A stretch of DNA of 64,000 bases, from contig JAJYTD010000004.1 of NCBI GenBank assembly GCA_021793235.1, positions 124,001-188,000 of the forward strand. Reading direction: 5' to 3'. The notes beneath the pieces were generated by a model, which was not told the DNA's origin, did not search any database, and saw nothing but the letters and a program-made list of their open reading frames with translations. The DNA is from Actinomycetes bacterium (GTDB lineage: Bacteria; Actinomycetota; Actinomycetes; Streptosporangiales; Streptosporangiaceae). Below, piece after piece: positions 1 through 9,644 of this stretch; within the stretch, counting starts at the first letter, position 1; every line of letters starts with the position of its first letter. The translations under genes were made by a program, and so were the position numbers.

Positions 1-681
1 GCCGAGCGCCCACAGGTCCGACTCCGGACCGACGGGACCGGCCTTGGCCCGTTCCGGAGGGATGTAAGACGGCGATCCGATGATTCGGCCGGACGTGGTC
101 AGCGCGGATTCGCCGGTCCAGGCCGCCAGGCCGAAGTCGGTGAGCACGACCCGCCCGCTCTCGCTGATCATCACGTTGCCCGGCTTGACATCGCGGTGCA
201 CGATGCCTTCGTCATGGGCGGCTTTCAACGCCTCGATCAGCTGCAGGCCGATCTCGGCCACCCGCTGGTATGGCAGCGGACCTGCGACCTGGATGATCTC
301 GGCGAGGGTGCGTGCGTGCACGAGCTCCATGACGATCCACGGCCGGTCGTCCTCGTCCACGACGTCGAGCACGGTGACCACCCCGGGGTGGGTCAGCCGA
401 GCCGCGACTCGGGCTTCGCGGGTAGTGCGCTGCAGGAGGGATTCGCGTTCGTCATCGCTCACATCCGTGGGCAGACGCAGTTCCTTGACCGCCACTTCCC
501 GGTCGAGCAGGAGGTCTGTGGCATGCCACACTGTGCCCACGCCGCCCCGGGCGATCTCTTCTCGGAGCTGGTAGCGCCCTTTGAGCACACGCTCCTGCGG
601 CCCTGCTTCGAGCGTTGCGGGGCACGTGGATTCGCGCGGCGTCCCGGGCCGCTCTGCTTCGGGATTCTCAGTGGGGGACAC
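1..681 (-). CDS. Serine/threonine protein kinase, N-terminal part (runs off the left edge)
   Basis: Hanks-type protein kinase that phosphorylates Ser/Thr of partner proteins; only the first 227 codons are present. Visible motifs are a glycine-rich loop (IARGGVGTV, residues 43-51), the VAVK lysine at 66, the catalytic loop HRDVKPGN (162-169, Asp164), DFG (182-184) and the P+1 element SPSYIPPE (203-210), so the catalytic core looks active. The GTG at 681 is the only start compatible with the in-frame TGA just upstream; there is no clear Shine-Dalgarno. A short proline-rich tail of about 30 residues precedes the kinase fold. The usual juxtamembrane, transmembrane or PASTA region would lie outside the window. 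Confidence 0.9.
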   Translation of the reverse strand, partial: MSPTENPEAERPGTPRESTCPATLEAGPQERVLKGRYQLREEIARGGVGTVWHATDLLLDREVAVKELRLPTDVSDDERESLLQRTTREARVAARLTHPGVVTVLDVVDEDDRPWIVMELVHARTLAEIIQVAGPLPYQRVAEIGLQLIEALKAAHDEGIVHRDVKPGNVMISESGRVVLTDFGLAAWTGESALTTSGRIIGSPSYIPPERAKAGPVGPESDLWALG

Positions 682-879
682 GGCTATTCAGCGAATCTGA
701 TCACGGGCCATGTCGGCCTCCTGCGGGCTCTCATCGTCGCGTTGGTATCGGAATGCACTACGGACCCTCGTTATATCAGCCAACAACGACATCTGAGCTG
801 GTGGTTGTCAGATCACAGTCGTATGGGTTCGGTTTCGTTATCTCCGCCCCCACAACCTCCATGCAGTGATTTACCTCTC

Positions 880-899
880 TTTTGCCACATTTTGCCACT
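880..899. promoter_or_regulatory. Tandem 10-bp direct repeat, possible operator
   Basis: Two adjacent copies of TTTTGCCAC plus one base lie in the 237-bp gap between the kinase start (681) and the end of the M16 gene (919). The gap is richer in A+T than its neighbours and holds a TATAAC-like hexamer on the minus strand at 770-775 that could serve the kinase. Function of the repeat is a guess. Confidence 0.25.
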
Positions 900-918
900 A
901 GGAGAGGTGAGGGAGGCG

Positions 919-2265
919 TCAACTCCACAGCGTCTCGGGGTCGCGGACACTGACCGGTCCGAGGTCGAGCTTGCGCAGCGATCCTTCCAGGTGCTCGGCG
1001 TCGCCGGCCACGATGACCACGGACTCGCGCGGCCGCAGGTAGTCGTGTGCGGCCGCATCGAGGTCCGCGGCGGTGAGCCGTTCGAAACCGGCGCGCAGCC
1101 GATCGACGTGGTCCTCGGGCAGGTCGTGTACGACCATCTCCACCAGGGCGCTCGCAAGGCTGCGCGGCGTGGAGTAGGCGACGGGGAGCCCGACCGTGTT
1201 GGACTCGCGGACCGCCGAAAGCTCGGCCTCGGTGACCCCCTCTGCCCGCAGCTTCTCGATCTCGGCGAGGGTCGCCGAGATCGAGTCGGCGGTGGTGGGC
1301 GCTTCCACCTGGGTGCTGATCAGAAACACCCCGCTGTCGCGGCGCAGGTCGAACCGGCACCCCACACCGTAGGTATAGCCGAGGCGCTCACGCAGCTCCA
1401 TGTTGAGCCGTGAGGTGAACATGCCGCCGAGGACGTCGCTCATACCGTCGGCCTTGGGCAGATCGATCTCGGAGCGGGAGGGGGCGCGGTGCGCCAGGAT
1501 GAGGGCCGACTGCACAGACCCCGGACGGTTCAGGACAACGATGCGGGGCAGGTCTCCGGGAGCGGATTCAGGCGGAGTGGTCGGTACGTCGGGCACCCGG
1601 GCCGCATCCCCGAAGACGGTCGCACCGAGTGTTTCCAGGTCGACGTCTGCCAGGTCGCCCACCACCACGAGGGTTCCGGCAACACCGGCGACGGCGTGGG
1701 CGTGGAAGTCGCTGACGAGCTCGGGGGTGACGCTCTGCAGCCGGACCGGGCCACCGCTGAGCGGAGTGGCGTAGCGGCCGGTGAAGAGCTGACCGCCGAT
1801 GGCGCGGGTGGCGAGCGTCGAGGCGACGGAGGCCTCCAGCCAGAAGCGCTCGAGCAATTGGTCGCGGCGCCGCACCACATCGTCGGGGCGCAGCGCCGGA
1901 GTGCGGACCGCCTCGGCGAGCAGCGCGACAGCGTCGCCGATCCGGGCGACGGGGGCGTCGACACCGGTGACGAAACTGTCCCAGGTGACGCGGGAGACCC
2001 ACTCGGCACCGTGGCGCTCCAGAGCGGGAGCCAGTGAGCTGTTGCCGTGGACCCCGTCTTCGAGTACCTCGCCGGTGAGCGTGGCGACACCCATGCGGTC
2101 GAGCGGCTCGGTGATCCCGCCCGCGGGCTGGATGAGCCGGATCGCGGCGAACCGCTGGCCGGGAACGTCGATGGCGACCACGGTCCCACCACCGACACGC
2201 AGGCGGCGGGGCTTGGGGAACGTGTAGGGCTGCGGAGCACCGGGCTCGGGACGGGACTGGAGCAT
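919..2265 (-). CDS. M16 family peptidase-like protein, non-catalytic subunit
   Basis: 448-residue insulinase/M16-fold protein. The position where the zinc motif HxxEH should sit reads TLTGEVLEDGVHG, so metal binding is lost. The R/Y pair typical of the partner subunit is kept in the C-terminal half (RERLGYTYGV). It follows the catalytic M16 gene by 56 bp on the same strand, the classic arrangement of a heterodimer in which one subunit carries zinc and the other supplies the R/Y substrate-binding residues. No signal peptide or membrane segment is seen, so the pair is probably cytoplasmic. The substrate is unknown. Confidence 0.85.
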   Translation of the reverse strand: MLQSRPEPGAPQPYTFPKPRRLRVGGGTVVAIDVPGQRFAAIRLIQPAGGITEPLDRMGVATLTGEVLEDGVHGNSSLAPALERHGAEWVSRVTWDSFVTGVDAPVARIGDAVALLAEAVRTPALRPDDVVRRRDQLLERFWLEASVASTLATRAIGGQLFTGRYATPLSGGPVRLQSVTPELVSDFHAHAVAGVAGTLVVVGDLADVDLETLGATVFGDAARVPDVPTTPPESAPGDLPRIVVLNRPGSVQSALILAHRAPSRSEIDLPKADGMSDVLGGMFTSRLNMELRERLGYTYGVGCRFDLRRDSGVFLISTQVEAPTTADSISATLAEIEKLRAEGVTEAELSAVRESNTVGLPVAYSTPRSLASALVEMVVHDLPEDHVDRLRAGFERLTAADLDAAAHDYLRPRESVVIVAGDAEHLEGSLRKLDLGPVSVRDPETLWS

Positions 2266-2321
2266 GCTGGAAACGACTCTTTCTTCGGCGTGTGCTCTGG
2301 CGGGCTGGACCTGGGACCGGA

Positions 2322-3632
2322 TCAGGCAGTGGTCGTGGACTCGTCGCTTGCTTCGGGGTCGAAGCGGACGACGAGCAGGTTCTCCGAGGTGAGGAGCCGC
2401 TTGGCTCCCGCCACGATCTCGTCGGTGGTGATATCGGCCCAGCGCTGGGGCCAGGTGTAGGCGAGTTCGGGGTCTCCGAAGAGCTGGGTGCAGCTGCTGA
2501 TCGCATCGGCGAGGCCGCTGGGGTGGGACAGGGACTGCAGGTGGTCCCGTTCGAGGATGGCGCGGGCGCGTTCCAGCTCCTCCGCTGAGACTCCCTCGGC
2601 GAGGGCGGCGATCTCCTCCGCCATCGCCGTTTCGAGTTCGTCCCCGCTGACGCCCTCACGGGCGATCATGTTGACCAGCATCAGGCTGGGTGTGTAGCGG
2701 AACGGCAGGAGGTCGGCCGCCGCGCCGCCGTCGTCGGCGGCGAGCCCCCGCTCGACGACGAGCCGGCGGTACAGCCGGCTTCCCTGGCCCTGGCCGAGAA
2801 TGGCCGAAAGCAGGTGCATGATGTCGAAATCGCGTTCGCCGTAAGGGGGAACGCGGTAGCCGAGGAACACCGCCGGTGCCGGGACGTTCTCGGTGACCAT
2901 GTCCCGGACGGGGCCGCCGATGAGGCCGTCGAGGGCGGCATCGGGTGCCTCGGCTGCGGTGGAGCGGGCGGGGATGCCGCCGAAGTAGCGTTCGACCCGC
3001 CCGCGCACGTCCTCGGGGTCGAGGTTGCTGACGACGGTCAGGACAAGGTTGTCCGGGCCGTAGTGGCGCTCGTGGAAGGAGAGGACGTAGTCGAGGTCGG
3101 CGGCGTCGAGGTCCTCCATCGATCCGATGGTCGGGTGGTGGTAGGGGTGGTTCTCGGGGTAGCCGAGGCGCAGGATCCGTTCGAGCGCGGTCCCGTAGGG
3201 AACGTTGTCGTAGCGCTGGCGGCGCTCGTTCTTGACGACGTCGCGCTGGTTGTCGAGGACCTCCTGGGTCACCCCCTCGCGCAGCGTGGCGAGCCGGTCG
3301 GCTTCCAGCCAGAGAACGAGGTCGAGGGCGTGCTCGGGAACGGTCTCGAAGTAGTTGGTGCGGTCGGTGGAGGTGGAGGCGTTGATGTCGCCACCGAGAC
3401 GCTCCACCGCCTCGAAGTGATCGCCCTTCTTGACGCTTCCGCTGCCCTGGAACATCAGGTGTTCGAAGAGGTGCGCGAAGCCGGTGCGGCCCGGGACCTC
3501 GTGCCGAGAGCCGACGCCGTACCAGAGGTTGACCGCGGCCACCTGACCGGTGGCCGCCGGGGCGGTCACCACGCGCAGCCCGTTGTCCAATGTGAACTGA
3601 CTGATCTGCGCCGCCGAACCGTTGGTGGACAC
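2322..3632 (-). CDS. M16 family zinc metallopeptidase, catalytic subunit
   Basis: 436-residue M16B-type peptidase. The inverted zinc motif HLFEH is at residues 54-58 and the distal glutamate lies in KNERR near residue 136. Length is normal for the family. I start it at the GTG of 3632 because an AAGGA sequence lies just upstream and the protein then begins a few residues before the conserved TLDNGLRVV strand; the frame is open for another 82 codons, but that part is Arg/Pro-rich and unlike the family. It is transcribed ahead of the zinc-less paralogue at 919-2265, and the two most likely form a peptide-degrading heterodimer. The 280 bases upstream hold no gene. Confidence 0.88.
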   Translation of the reverse strand: MSTNGSAAQISQFTLDNGLRVVTAPAATGQVAAVNLWYGVGSRHEVPGRTGFAHLFEHLMFQGSGSVKKGDHFEAVERLGGDINASTSTDRTNYFETVPEHALDLVLWLEADRLATLREGVTQEVLDNQRDVVKNERRQRYDNVPYGTALERILRLGYPENHPYHHPTIGSMEDLDAADLDYVLSFHERHYGPDNLVLTVVSNLDPEDVRGRVERYFGGIPARSTAAEAPDAALDGLIGGPVRDMVTENVPAPAVFLGYRVPPYGERDFDIMHLLSAILGQGQGSRLYRRLVVERGLAADDGGAAADLLPFRYTPSLMLVNMIAREGVSGDELETAMAEEIAALAEGVSAEELERARAILERDHLQSLSHPSGLADAISSCTQLFGDPELAYTWPQRWADITTDEIVAGAKRLLTSENLLVVRFDPEASDESTTTA

Positions 3633-3912
3633 CAGTCCTTGCACCCCTGTCTGCGCTTCGTGAGTCTTGTCCTCCTGCGCCTTGAGCCTATGCCCTCGGA
3701 CGGGTTTCCGCGCACTGTTCCACACCGGACCCGGCAACGCTGCCGGACTGCCCCGAGAGCAGAGCCCGCGCGCGGACGGCACCCCCCGTCCGTGGCCACC
3801 GGTCCGCCATGGCCGGTCCCCTCGGCGGCCCCGTCGTGGCGAAGACGGCACAGGAGCAGGCAGGACCCGTCGGCCCACACGGCGGGGCCGGTCTCACGGC
3901 ATGTTCGGGCCA

Positions 3913-4638
<726 letters not shown>

Positions 4639-5691
4639 TTAGAGGAGACCGTCCCACATCTGCTCGACGATGACCGCCCACCAGTTCTCCGGATCGCCGA
4701 ACACCGACGGATCGATTCCGGCGAGCCGGTCCTGGAATCGGGCGATCAGCTCTCCGGCCGCGTAGGGGTCCTTGCCCGCCACACGCGGCAGCGTCTCAGT
4801 GAGCAGGGCAAGGCAGCGCCCGAGCTCGGTGACGGAGGCATTGATGTAGCGCCCGGTCCCCGTACCGATGTCGGCCGCCCACACCCGGCCGATACCGTCT
4901 TCGGCCCCCGTGCACTGCACGGTGACGACGGCACCGCCGTCGCTACCGATCCGGACGTGTCCGGCGAGCGTCTCCATCGCCGGGCCGGCCGCTCGGGTGT
5001 TGCGTTGGCTCACGTGGGTGGCCGCATCGGTGAACAGTCCCCCGATGGGCGGGTGGCCGGGGGTGTCGGCGGCGAAGAAGTACGGGACGGTGACGGGCAG
5101 GCCGGCCGTGGCCAAAGTGGCGCGGGTCGGTTCGGGAAGAAGGGTGTGCGCCATGGCCGCCGGGTCGTACCGCTGCACCTCCGGGAATGTCTCCTCAAGC
5201 AGGCGCGCCAGTTCGCCATCTGCCATCGGGCCCTCTGATCGCGGGTCCGGGGAAAGCGGCGCCCGGTTGGCACGCGGCCGGGGGGTTCCGCCGGCGAGCC
5301 GACGCATCGTGTCGGCCTGTTCGACGAGCGCGGCCATACCCGCGGCCCGGGAGGGCTGGACGATCCCGTACTCATGCGAGTGGGACAGGCGCGCGTTGCG
5401 GAACGTCTCCCTGATGAACTTCATCCGGTAAGCGCCGGGAAGGTCCACGGGGCTCAGGTCGGAGTGAACGGCCACGACATCGTCGGCACGCACGCCCTTC
5501 CCACGCAGATCAGCCCAGATCCGAAACTCGGGGGGCGGAGTCCCCGCGCCGGAGAGTCCGTTGGCATAGGCTTCTTCTCCGTTGGCGTCGAGGTAGGTGA
5601 ACACCACCATGTTCCCCGGCCCGGTGACCGGCGGCTGCGCTGATCCGGGGCCGTGCGCGGCCCCGGTGTCTTCGTGCCGCTCCTGACTCAT
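4639..5691 (-). CDS. SUKH-4 family protein with an N-terminal degenerate nucleotide-deaminase-like domain
   Basis: 350 residues in two parts. Residues about 25-115 have the layout of the nucleic-acid/nucleotide deaminases of polymorphic toxins (strand, IWADL helix, VVAVHSDLSP strand-turn, LPGAYR, final HSHEYG), but the catalytic HxE reads PEF and the two zinc cysteines of the PCxxPGxYC segment are Val and Arg. Residues about 165-350 match the SUKH-4 immunity/SMI1-like fold (FPEV, PYFFAADTPG, GRYINASVTELGRCL, DPSVFGDPENWWAVIVEQMWDGLL). The start is supported by a GGAGGAGGG sequence 8 bases upstream. Family assignment is from pattern recognition; the role (immunity, toxin-derived binder or stress protein) is not known. 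Confidence 0.65.
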   Translation of the reverse strand: MSQERHEDTGAAHGPGSAQPPVTGPGNMVVFTYLDANGEEAYANGLSGAGTPPPEFRIWADLRGKGVRADDVVAVHSDLSPVDLPGAYRMKFIRETFRNARLSHSHEYGIVQPSRAAGMAALVEQADTMRRLAGGTPRPRANRAPLSPDPRSEGPMADGELARLLEETFPEVQRYDPAAMAHTLLPEPTRATLATAGLPVTVPYFFAADTPGHPPIGGLFTDAATHVSQRNTRAAGPAMETLAGHVRIGSDGGAVVTVQCTGAEDGIGRVWAADIGTGTGRYINASVTELGRCLALLTETLPRVAGKDPYAAGELIARFQDRLAGIDPSVFGDPENWWAVIVEQMWDGLL

Positions 5692-5829
5692 CCGGACGCC
5701 CTCCTCCTCTTCCCCCGGGCCGCGCCCGGTCGCTCTTCCAGAGCCCTCCTATTGGTCTTGACGCATTCTCCACGTGTCCGGATCCCTCCGCACTCGCGTT
5801 CGCGCCTCGAGGCCCCGGCCCGAGCGGTG

Positions 5830-7014
5830 TCAGCCCGCGAAGGCGCGGGTGAGGCGGGCGACCGCTTCGTCGAGGACCTCGTCGCGCTTGCAGAACGCGA
5901 ACCGGAGGAGGTGCCGGCCCTCGTCCTGGTTGTCGTAGAGGACTTGGGCGGGGACCGCGGCGACGCCGGCGCTGCGCGGCAGCTCCCGGGCCAGGTCGAT
6001 ACCGTCGGTGAAGCCGAGCGGGCGGATGTCGGCGAGCACGAAGTAGGTGCCCTGCGGCCGCAGGACCGCGAAGCCGGCGGCGCGCAGTCCCGCTGACAAG
6101 CGGTCGCGCTTGGCCTGCAGCGCCTCCCGCTGGGAGCGGACCCATTCCGTCTCGTCGCGGAGGGCGTCGGCCACGGCCAGCTGCAGGGCCCCATTGGCGG
6201 TGAAGGTGAGGAACTGGTTGACCGTCTGCACCGCGCGCACGAGCGGCGCGGGCCCCATGACCCAGCCCGTCTTCCATGCCGTGACGGAGAAGGTCTTGCC
6301 GACAGAGGAGATCGCCAGCGTCCTCTCCCGCATGCCCGGCAGGGAGGCCAGCGGGATGTGGGCGGTGCCGTCGAAGGTGAGGTGCTCGTAGACCTCATCG
6401 GTGAGGGCGATGAGGTCGTGGTCGCGGCACACCTCTGCGATGGTGTCGAGCTCGGCGCGGGTGAACACCGTCCCGGTCGGGTTGTGGGGGGAGTTCACGA
6501 TGATCATCCGGGTCCGCGGCCCGACGGCCGCGCGGAGATCAGCGGGGTCGAAGGTGAACCGCCCGGCCCGGTCCGGGCGCAGTGTGACGGGGCGCCGTAC
6601 GCCGCCGGCCAGAGCGATCACAGCAGCATAGGAGTCGTACATGGGCTCGAAGAGGACGACCTCGTCGCCGGGCTCGATCAGGCCGAGCACACCCGCCGCG
6701 ATACCGGCGGTGGCCCCAACGGTGATGTAGACCTCGCCGTCGGGTTCATAACCGATGCCGTAGCGGCGCTCCCGATCGGCGGCGACAGCGGCGCGTAGTT
6801 CCGCCCGCCCCGGGCCGGGCGGATACTGGTTGACACCGTCCTCGATACGATGCGCGGCGCCGCTGAGAAGGGATCGGGGCCCGTCGGTGTCAGGAAAGCC
6901 CTGTCCGAGGTTGACGGCTCCGGTCTCGGCAGCGATCCGACTCATCTCGGCGAAGATCGTCTCGCCGAAGGGACGCATGTGTGTGACAAGCGGTTCATCC
7001 ACAACGGGCAGCAT
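5830..7014 (-). CDS. PLP-dependent aminotransferase, class I/II
   Basis: 394-residue fold-type I aminotransferase. The PLP-binding lysine is K240 in SSVGKTFSVTAWKTGW, preceded by NSPHNPTG (174-181) and LTDEVYE (204-210). The overall pattern (VNLGQGFPDTDGP, NQYPPGPGRAELR) resembles kynurenine/glutamine aminotransferases and the actinobacterial DapC-like N-succinyldiaminopimelate aminotransferases; the substrate cannot be fixed from sequence. It stands alone on the minus strand with about 110-140 bp of non-coding DNA on both sides. Confidence 0.88.
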   Translation of the reverse strand: MLPVVDEPLVTHMRPFGETIFAEMSRIAAETGAVNLGQGFPDTDGPRSLLSGAAHRIEDGVNQYPPGPGRAELRAAVAADRERRYGIGYEPDGEVYITVGATAGIAAGVLGLIEPGDEVVLFEPMYDSYAAVIALAGGVRRPVTLRPDRAGRFTFDPADLRAAVGPRTRMIIVNSPHNPTGTVFTRAELDTIAEVCRDHDLIALTDEVYEHLTFDGTAHIPLASLPGMRERTLAISSVGKTFSVTAWKTGWVMGPAPLVRAVQTVNQFLTFTANGALQLAVADALRDETEWVRSQREALQAKRDRLSAGLRAAGFAVLRPQGTYFVLADIRPLGFTDGIDLARELPRSAGVAAVPAQVLYDNQDEGRHLLRFAFCKRDEVLDEAVARLTRAFAG

Positions 7015-7127
7015 AGACCGCGTGGCCGACGGGGCACTGCGGCCGCCGGTGGAACGACCCGCCGGTGACGGGCCCTCACCGCACCGGCAAGGCAGCGCTG
7101 TCGGCCGAAAAGCTGCGCGCCTGTGCG

Positions 7128-7511
7128 TCAGTTGCCCACTGTGCTGCGCGCCCGCTGGGCCCGGATCCTCTGCATGATGTCGCTGAGCCGCGCCATCTCT
7201 TCGTCGCTGAAGCTCTCGAGGAACCGCAGCATGGTGGTTCCAGGATCTCCGCAGCTGCTGAAGACCTCGCCCATCACCCGGGCGGTGTGCTCCTCACGTG
7301 ATTCACGCGGCCAGTACAGCCACGCCCGTCCGGACTTCTCCCGGTACAGCAGGCCCTTGTGGTACAGGATGTTGGTCACGGTCATGACGGTCGTATAGGC
7401 GACGTCGCGTTCGTAGTCCATGGATTCCCGCACCTCGCGGACGACGAGCGGGTTGTCGGCCGCCCACAGCGCATCCATGATCGCGGCTTCCAGCTCCCCG
7501 AACTCCTTCAC
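7128..7511 (-). CDS. BlaI/MecI/CopY family transcriptional repressor
   Basis: 127-residue winged-helix repressor. The N-terminal wHTH (FGELEAAIMDALW, YTTVMTVTNILYHKGLL) and the C-terminal dimerisation helices (FSDEEMARLSDIMQRIRAQ) are typical. I choose the GTG at 7511 because GGAGGG lies 5-6 bases upstream and the length then matches the family; longer starts at 7517 or 7547 are possible. In the family the repressor is often paired with a BlaR-type membrane sensor protease or controls copper or beta-lactam genes; no such partner lies beside it here, so the regulon is unknown. Confidence 0.88.
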   Translation of the reverse strand: MKEFGELEAAIMDALWAADNPLVVREVRESMDYERDVAYTTVMTVTNILYHKGLLYREKSGRAWLYWPRESREEHTARVMGEVFSSCGDPGTTMLRFLESFSDEEMARLSDIMQRIRAQRARSTVGN

Positions 7512-7702
7512 GTTCACCCTCCCCCTCCCCAGGCTCCGTGCCGCCATGCTAGGAGCGGGGCGGGCGAGCGCGCGGGGAAACGGAGCCGAGCGTGCAGATA
7601 CGCATTCCGCTCCCCGCCCGGCCGTTTCGTTTCACGGCCCCGTGCGGCGGCTCACCGCTGTTTCGCCGATCCTCGGCGCCGTTTCGACGGCCGCAGGCGG
7701 AT

Positions 7703-8614
7703 TCAGGTCCGCTTCTGGTAGTGCGCGTGCATCTGCTCGGTGACATTGCGGGGGATGACATAGGGGCGCTCGGCGTTGACCTCGGGCCAGTTGTCGCGGA
7801 GTTCTTCGGGCGTCCCGTGGCGCATGGCGGCACCCGGCCCTTCGGCGACGAAGACGCGGGCCACCCGGCCGCCCCCTACGGAGTAGGTCTCGCCGGTGGT
7901 CTCGCAGTCCTCATGTGCGAGCCAGACAACCGCGGGGGTGACCCGTTCCGGGCTGAGGAAGTCCTGGGCCCCGGCGGGCAGCATATCGTCGGTCATGCGC
8001 GTGTAGGCGGCGGGCGCGATCGCGTTGGCGGTGATGTCGTACTTGGCGCCTTCCACGGCCAGGGTCTTGGTCAGCCCGATGACCCCCATCTTGGCCGCGG
8101 CGTAGTTGCTCTGCCCGAAGCTGCCGAACAGGCCCGCGGGCGACGTGGTGTTGACGATGCGGCCGTAGCCGTTCTCCCGCATGTGGGCAAAGGCGGCGTG
8201 GGAGACAAGGAACGTACCGCGCAGGTGGACGCTGATGACGGCGTCCCAGTCCTGTGCGGTGATGTTCTTGAAGGACCTGTCGCGCAGGATCCCGGCGTTG
8301 TTGACGATGATGTCGACACGGCCGAAGGTGTCCACCGCCGAGTCCACGAGCGACTGCGCGCCGTCCTCGGTGGAGACGTCCTGGTTGTCGGCTTCGGCGG
8401 TCCCGCCCCTGCCGCGGGCCTCGGCCACGACTCGCTCAGCGGGACAGGCTCCGCCTTCGTCGCCGGTGCCAGGAGTGCCGTCCACGCCGGCGCCGACATC
8501 GTTGACGAGGACCTTCGCACCGCGCGCCGCGAGTTCGAGGGCATATGACCGGCCGAGTCCGTGGCCGGCTCCGGTGACGATGGCGACGCGGCCATCGAAC
8601 CGCAGTTCCGCCAT
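7703..8614 (-). CDS. Short-chain dehydrogenase (3-hydroxyacyl-CoA dehydrogenase type)
   Basis: 303-residue SDR. The NAD(P)-binding motif TGAGHGLGRSYALELA is at residues 14-29, NNAG follows, and the catalytic set is NTTS...SNYAAAK. The insertion after the second strand (VNDVGAGVDGTPG) and the longer C-terminal tail are like the dehydrogenase domains of peroxisomal multifunctional enzyme 2, so an acyl-CoA or steroid hydroxyl substrate is likely. Start ATG 8614 has GGAGG five bases upstream; the frame continues open to 9283 but that part is not coding. The PPOX gene at 8822 is divergent from it across a 207-bp promoter region. Confidence 0.87.
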   Translation of the reverse strand: MAELRFDGRVAIVTGAGHGLGRSYALELAARGAKVLVNDVGAGVDGTPGTGDEGGACPAERVVAEARGRGGTAEADNQDVSTEDGAQSLVDSAVDTFGRVDIIVNNAGILRDRSFKNITAQDWDAVISVHLRGTFLVSHAAFAHMRENGYGRIVNTTSPAGLFGSFGQSNYAAAKMGVIGLTKTLAVEGAKYDITANAIAPAAYTRMTDDMLPAGAQDFLSPERVTPAVVWLAHEDCETTGETYSVGGGRVARVFVAEGPGAAMRHGTPEELRDNWPEVNAERPYVIPRNVTEQMHAHYQKRT

Positions 8615-8821
8615 GTTTCCTCCAAGCTGCCGCATCAGGGAATGATGGCCGCGATCGGCCGCGGCGGTCAGGTTGTATCTACCCGTTTTACAGATCGGAC
8701 GCGCCAGGTGGCGGCTTGGATCCCAGGTGGCCAGAATACTGCTGCAGGCCGCGGATCCGGCTGATACGACGCGACGGCCCCGCCGGGCGTCCCTGTTGGA
8801 GAAGTTGGAGAAGGAGCCCCG

Positions 8822-9301
8822 ATGTCTGATGCGACCCATCGCCGCGCGCAGATCCGGTTCACACCGGAGGAGGTCGACACGTTTCTGAACGATCGGCACA
8901 AGGTGCAGGTGGCAACGGTGGGCAGGCACGGGGAACCGCACCTGTCGACGCTGTTCTACGCGATGGTGGACGGCCGGCTCGCTTTCTGGACCTATGCGGC
9001 GTCGCAGAAGGCCGTCAACCTGCGCCGGGACGAGCGCATGACCTGCCTCGTGGAAGACGGCGATTCCTACGGGGAACTGCGCGGGGTCGTGCTGTACGGC
9101 AGAGGAGAGGTCCTTGAGGACCCGGAAACCGTGCTGCGGGTGGGCACTGCGGCCACCGCGGCGATGACCGCGACCCCGGTGGCGGACCTGCAAACCCCCG
9201 AAGCCCAGGCCGAACTGGCCCGGTCCGGACGCAAGCGCGTTGCCGTATTCATGACTGTCGAACGTGTCGTGAGCTGGGACCACAGCAAACTGTCAACTTG
9301 A
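8822..9301 (+). CDS. Pyridoxamine 5'-phosphate oxidase-fold (PPOX/F420-type) protein
   Basis: 159-residue split-barrel flavin- or deazaflavin-binding protein. The N-terminal part (VQVATVGRHGEPHLSTLFYAMVDGRLAFWT) and the central LRRDERMTCLVEDGDSYGELRGVVLYGRGEV strand pair are characteristic. In actinobacteria this family often uses coenzyme F420 or binds heme or flavin; which cofactor applies here is not clear. AGGAG lies a few bases before the ATG. A short GC hairpin directly after the stop may end the transcript. Confidence 0.8.
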   Translation: MSDATHRRAQIRFTPEEVDTFLNDRHKVQVATVGRHGEPHLSTLFYAMVDGRLAFWTYAASQKAVNLRRDERMTCLVEDGDSYGELRGVVLYGRGEVLEDPETVLRVGTAATAAMTATPVADLQTPEAQAELARSGRKRVAVFMTVERVVSWDHSKLST

Positions 9302-9322
9302 CCCGGCCGTAAAGGACCGGGC
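9302..9322 (+). terminator. Short GC hairpin after the PPOX gene
   Basis: CCCGG and CCGGG flank a 10-base loop directly after the stop codon at 9301. There is no T tract, so termination is only suggested by position. Confidence 0.35.
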
Positions 9323-9460
9323 TGGGAAGTAGCGCCCAACCGGCTGCCGGGTGGGCTCCTCCGTCCAGACCCCCTTACGGGGGGCAGAGTCGCGCCGGTG
9401 TCCGGACCCAGGGAGTGAGCCAAAGGGGCCCGCCGAGTATGTCGGCCGGCCTTACGGGGG

Positions 9461-9617
9461 TTGCGGCAATGGGGGCCCTGCGAGCGCAGCGAGCAGGGAC
9501 CAGCTTGCCGCCGAACACACCAGAAACCACCTAGGCTTTACCCCAAACCCGGGCAACCGGCCTGCCCAGCGGCAAGCCGGCTCCGCTCGTTTCACTCACT
9601 CCGCCCCATTGCCGCAA
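9461..9617. repeat. MITE-like foldback element, copy 1
   Basis: The element is bounded by perfect 14-bp inverted ends, TTGCGGCAATGGGG at 9461-9474 and its complement at 9604-9617. Inside the ends the arms remain partly complementary (GAGCGCAGCGAG region and AGCTTGCCGCC/GGCGGCAAG). A second copy with the same ends and a very similar left arm of about 55 bp lies at 50252-50430. No transposase is inside; it is too short to code for one. It sits in the intergenic stretch before iolD, although one frame through it happens to stay open. Confidence 0.7.
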
Positions 9618-9644
9618 CCCGCAGGGCGAACGACCCGGCAAGCA

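Noticed and set aside
8615-9283. Extension of the SDR frame opposite the PPOX gene
   Set aside because: ATG 8614 has a good ribosome site directly before the Rossmann motif, and the extension overlaps a recognised gene on the other strand.
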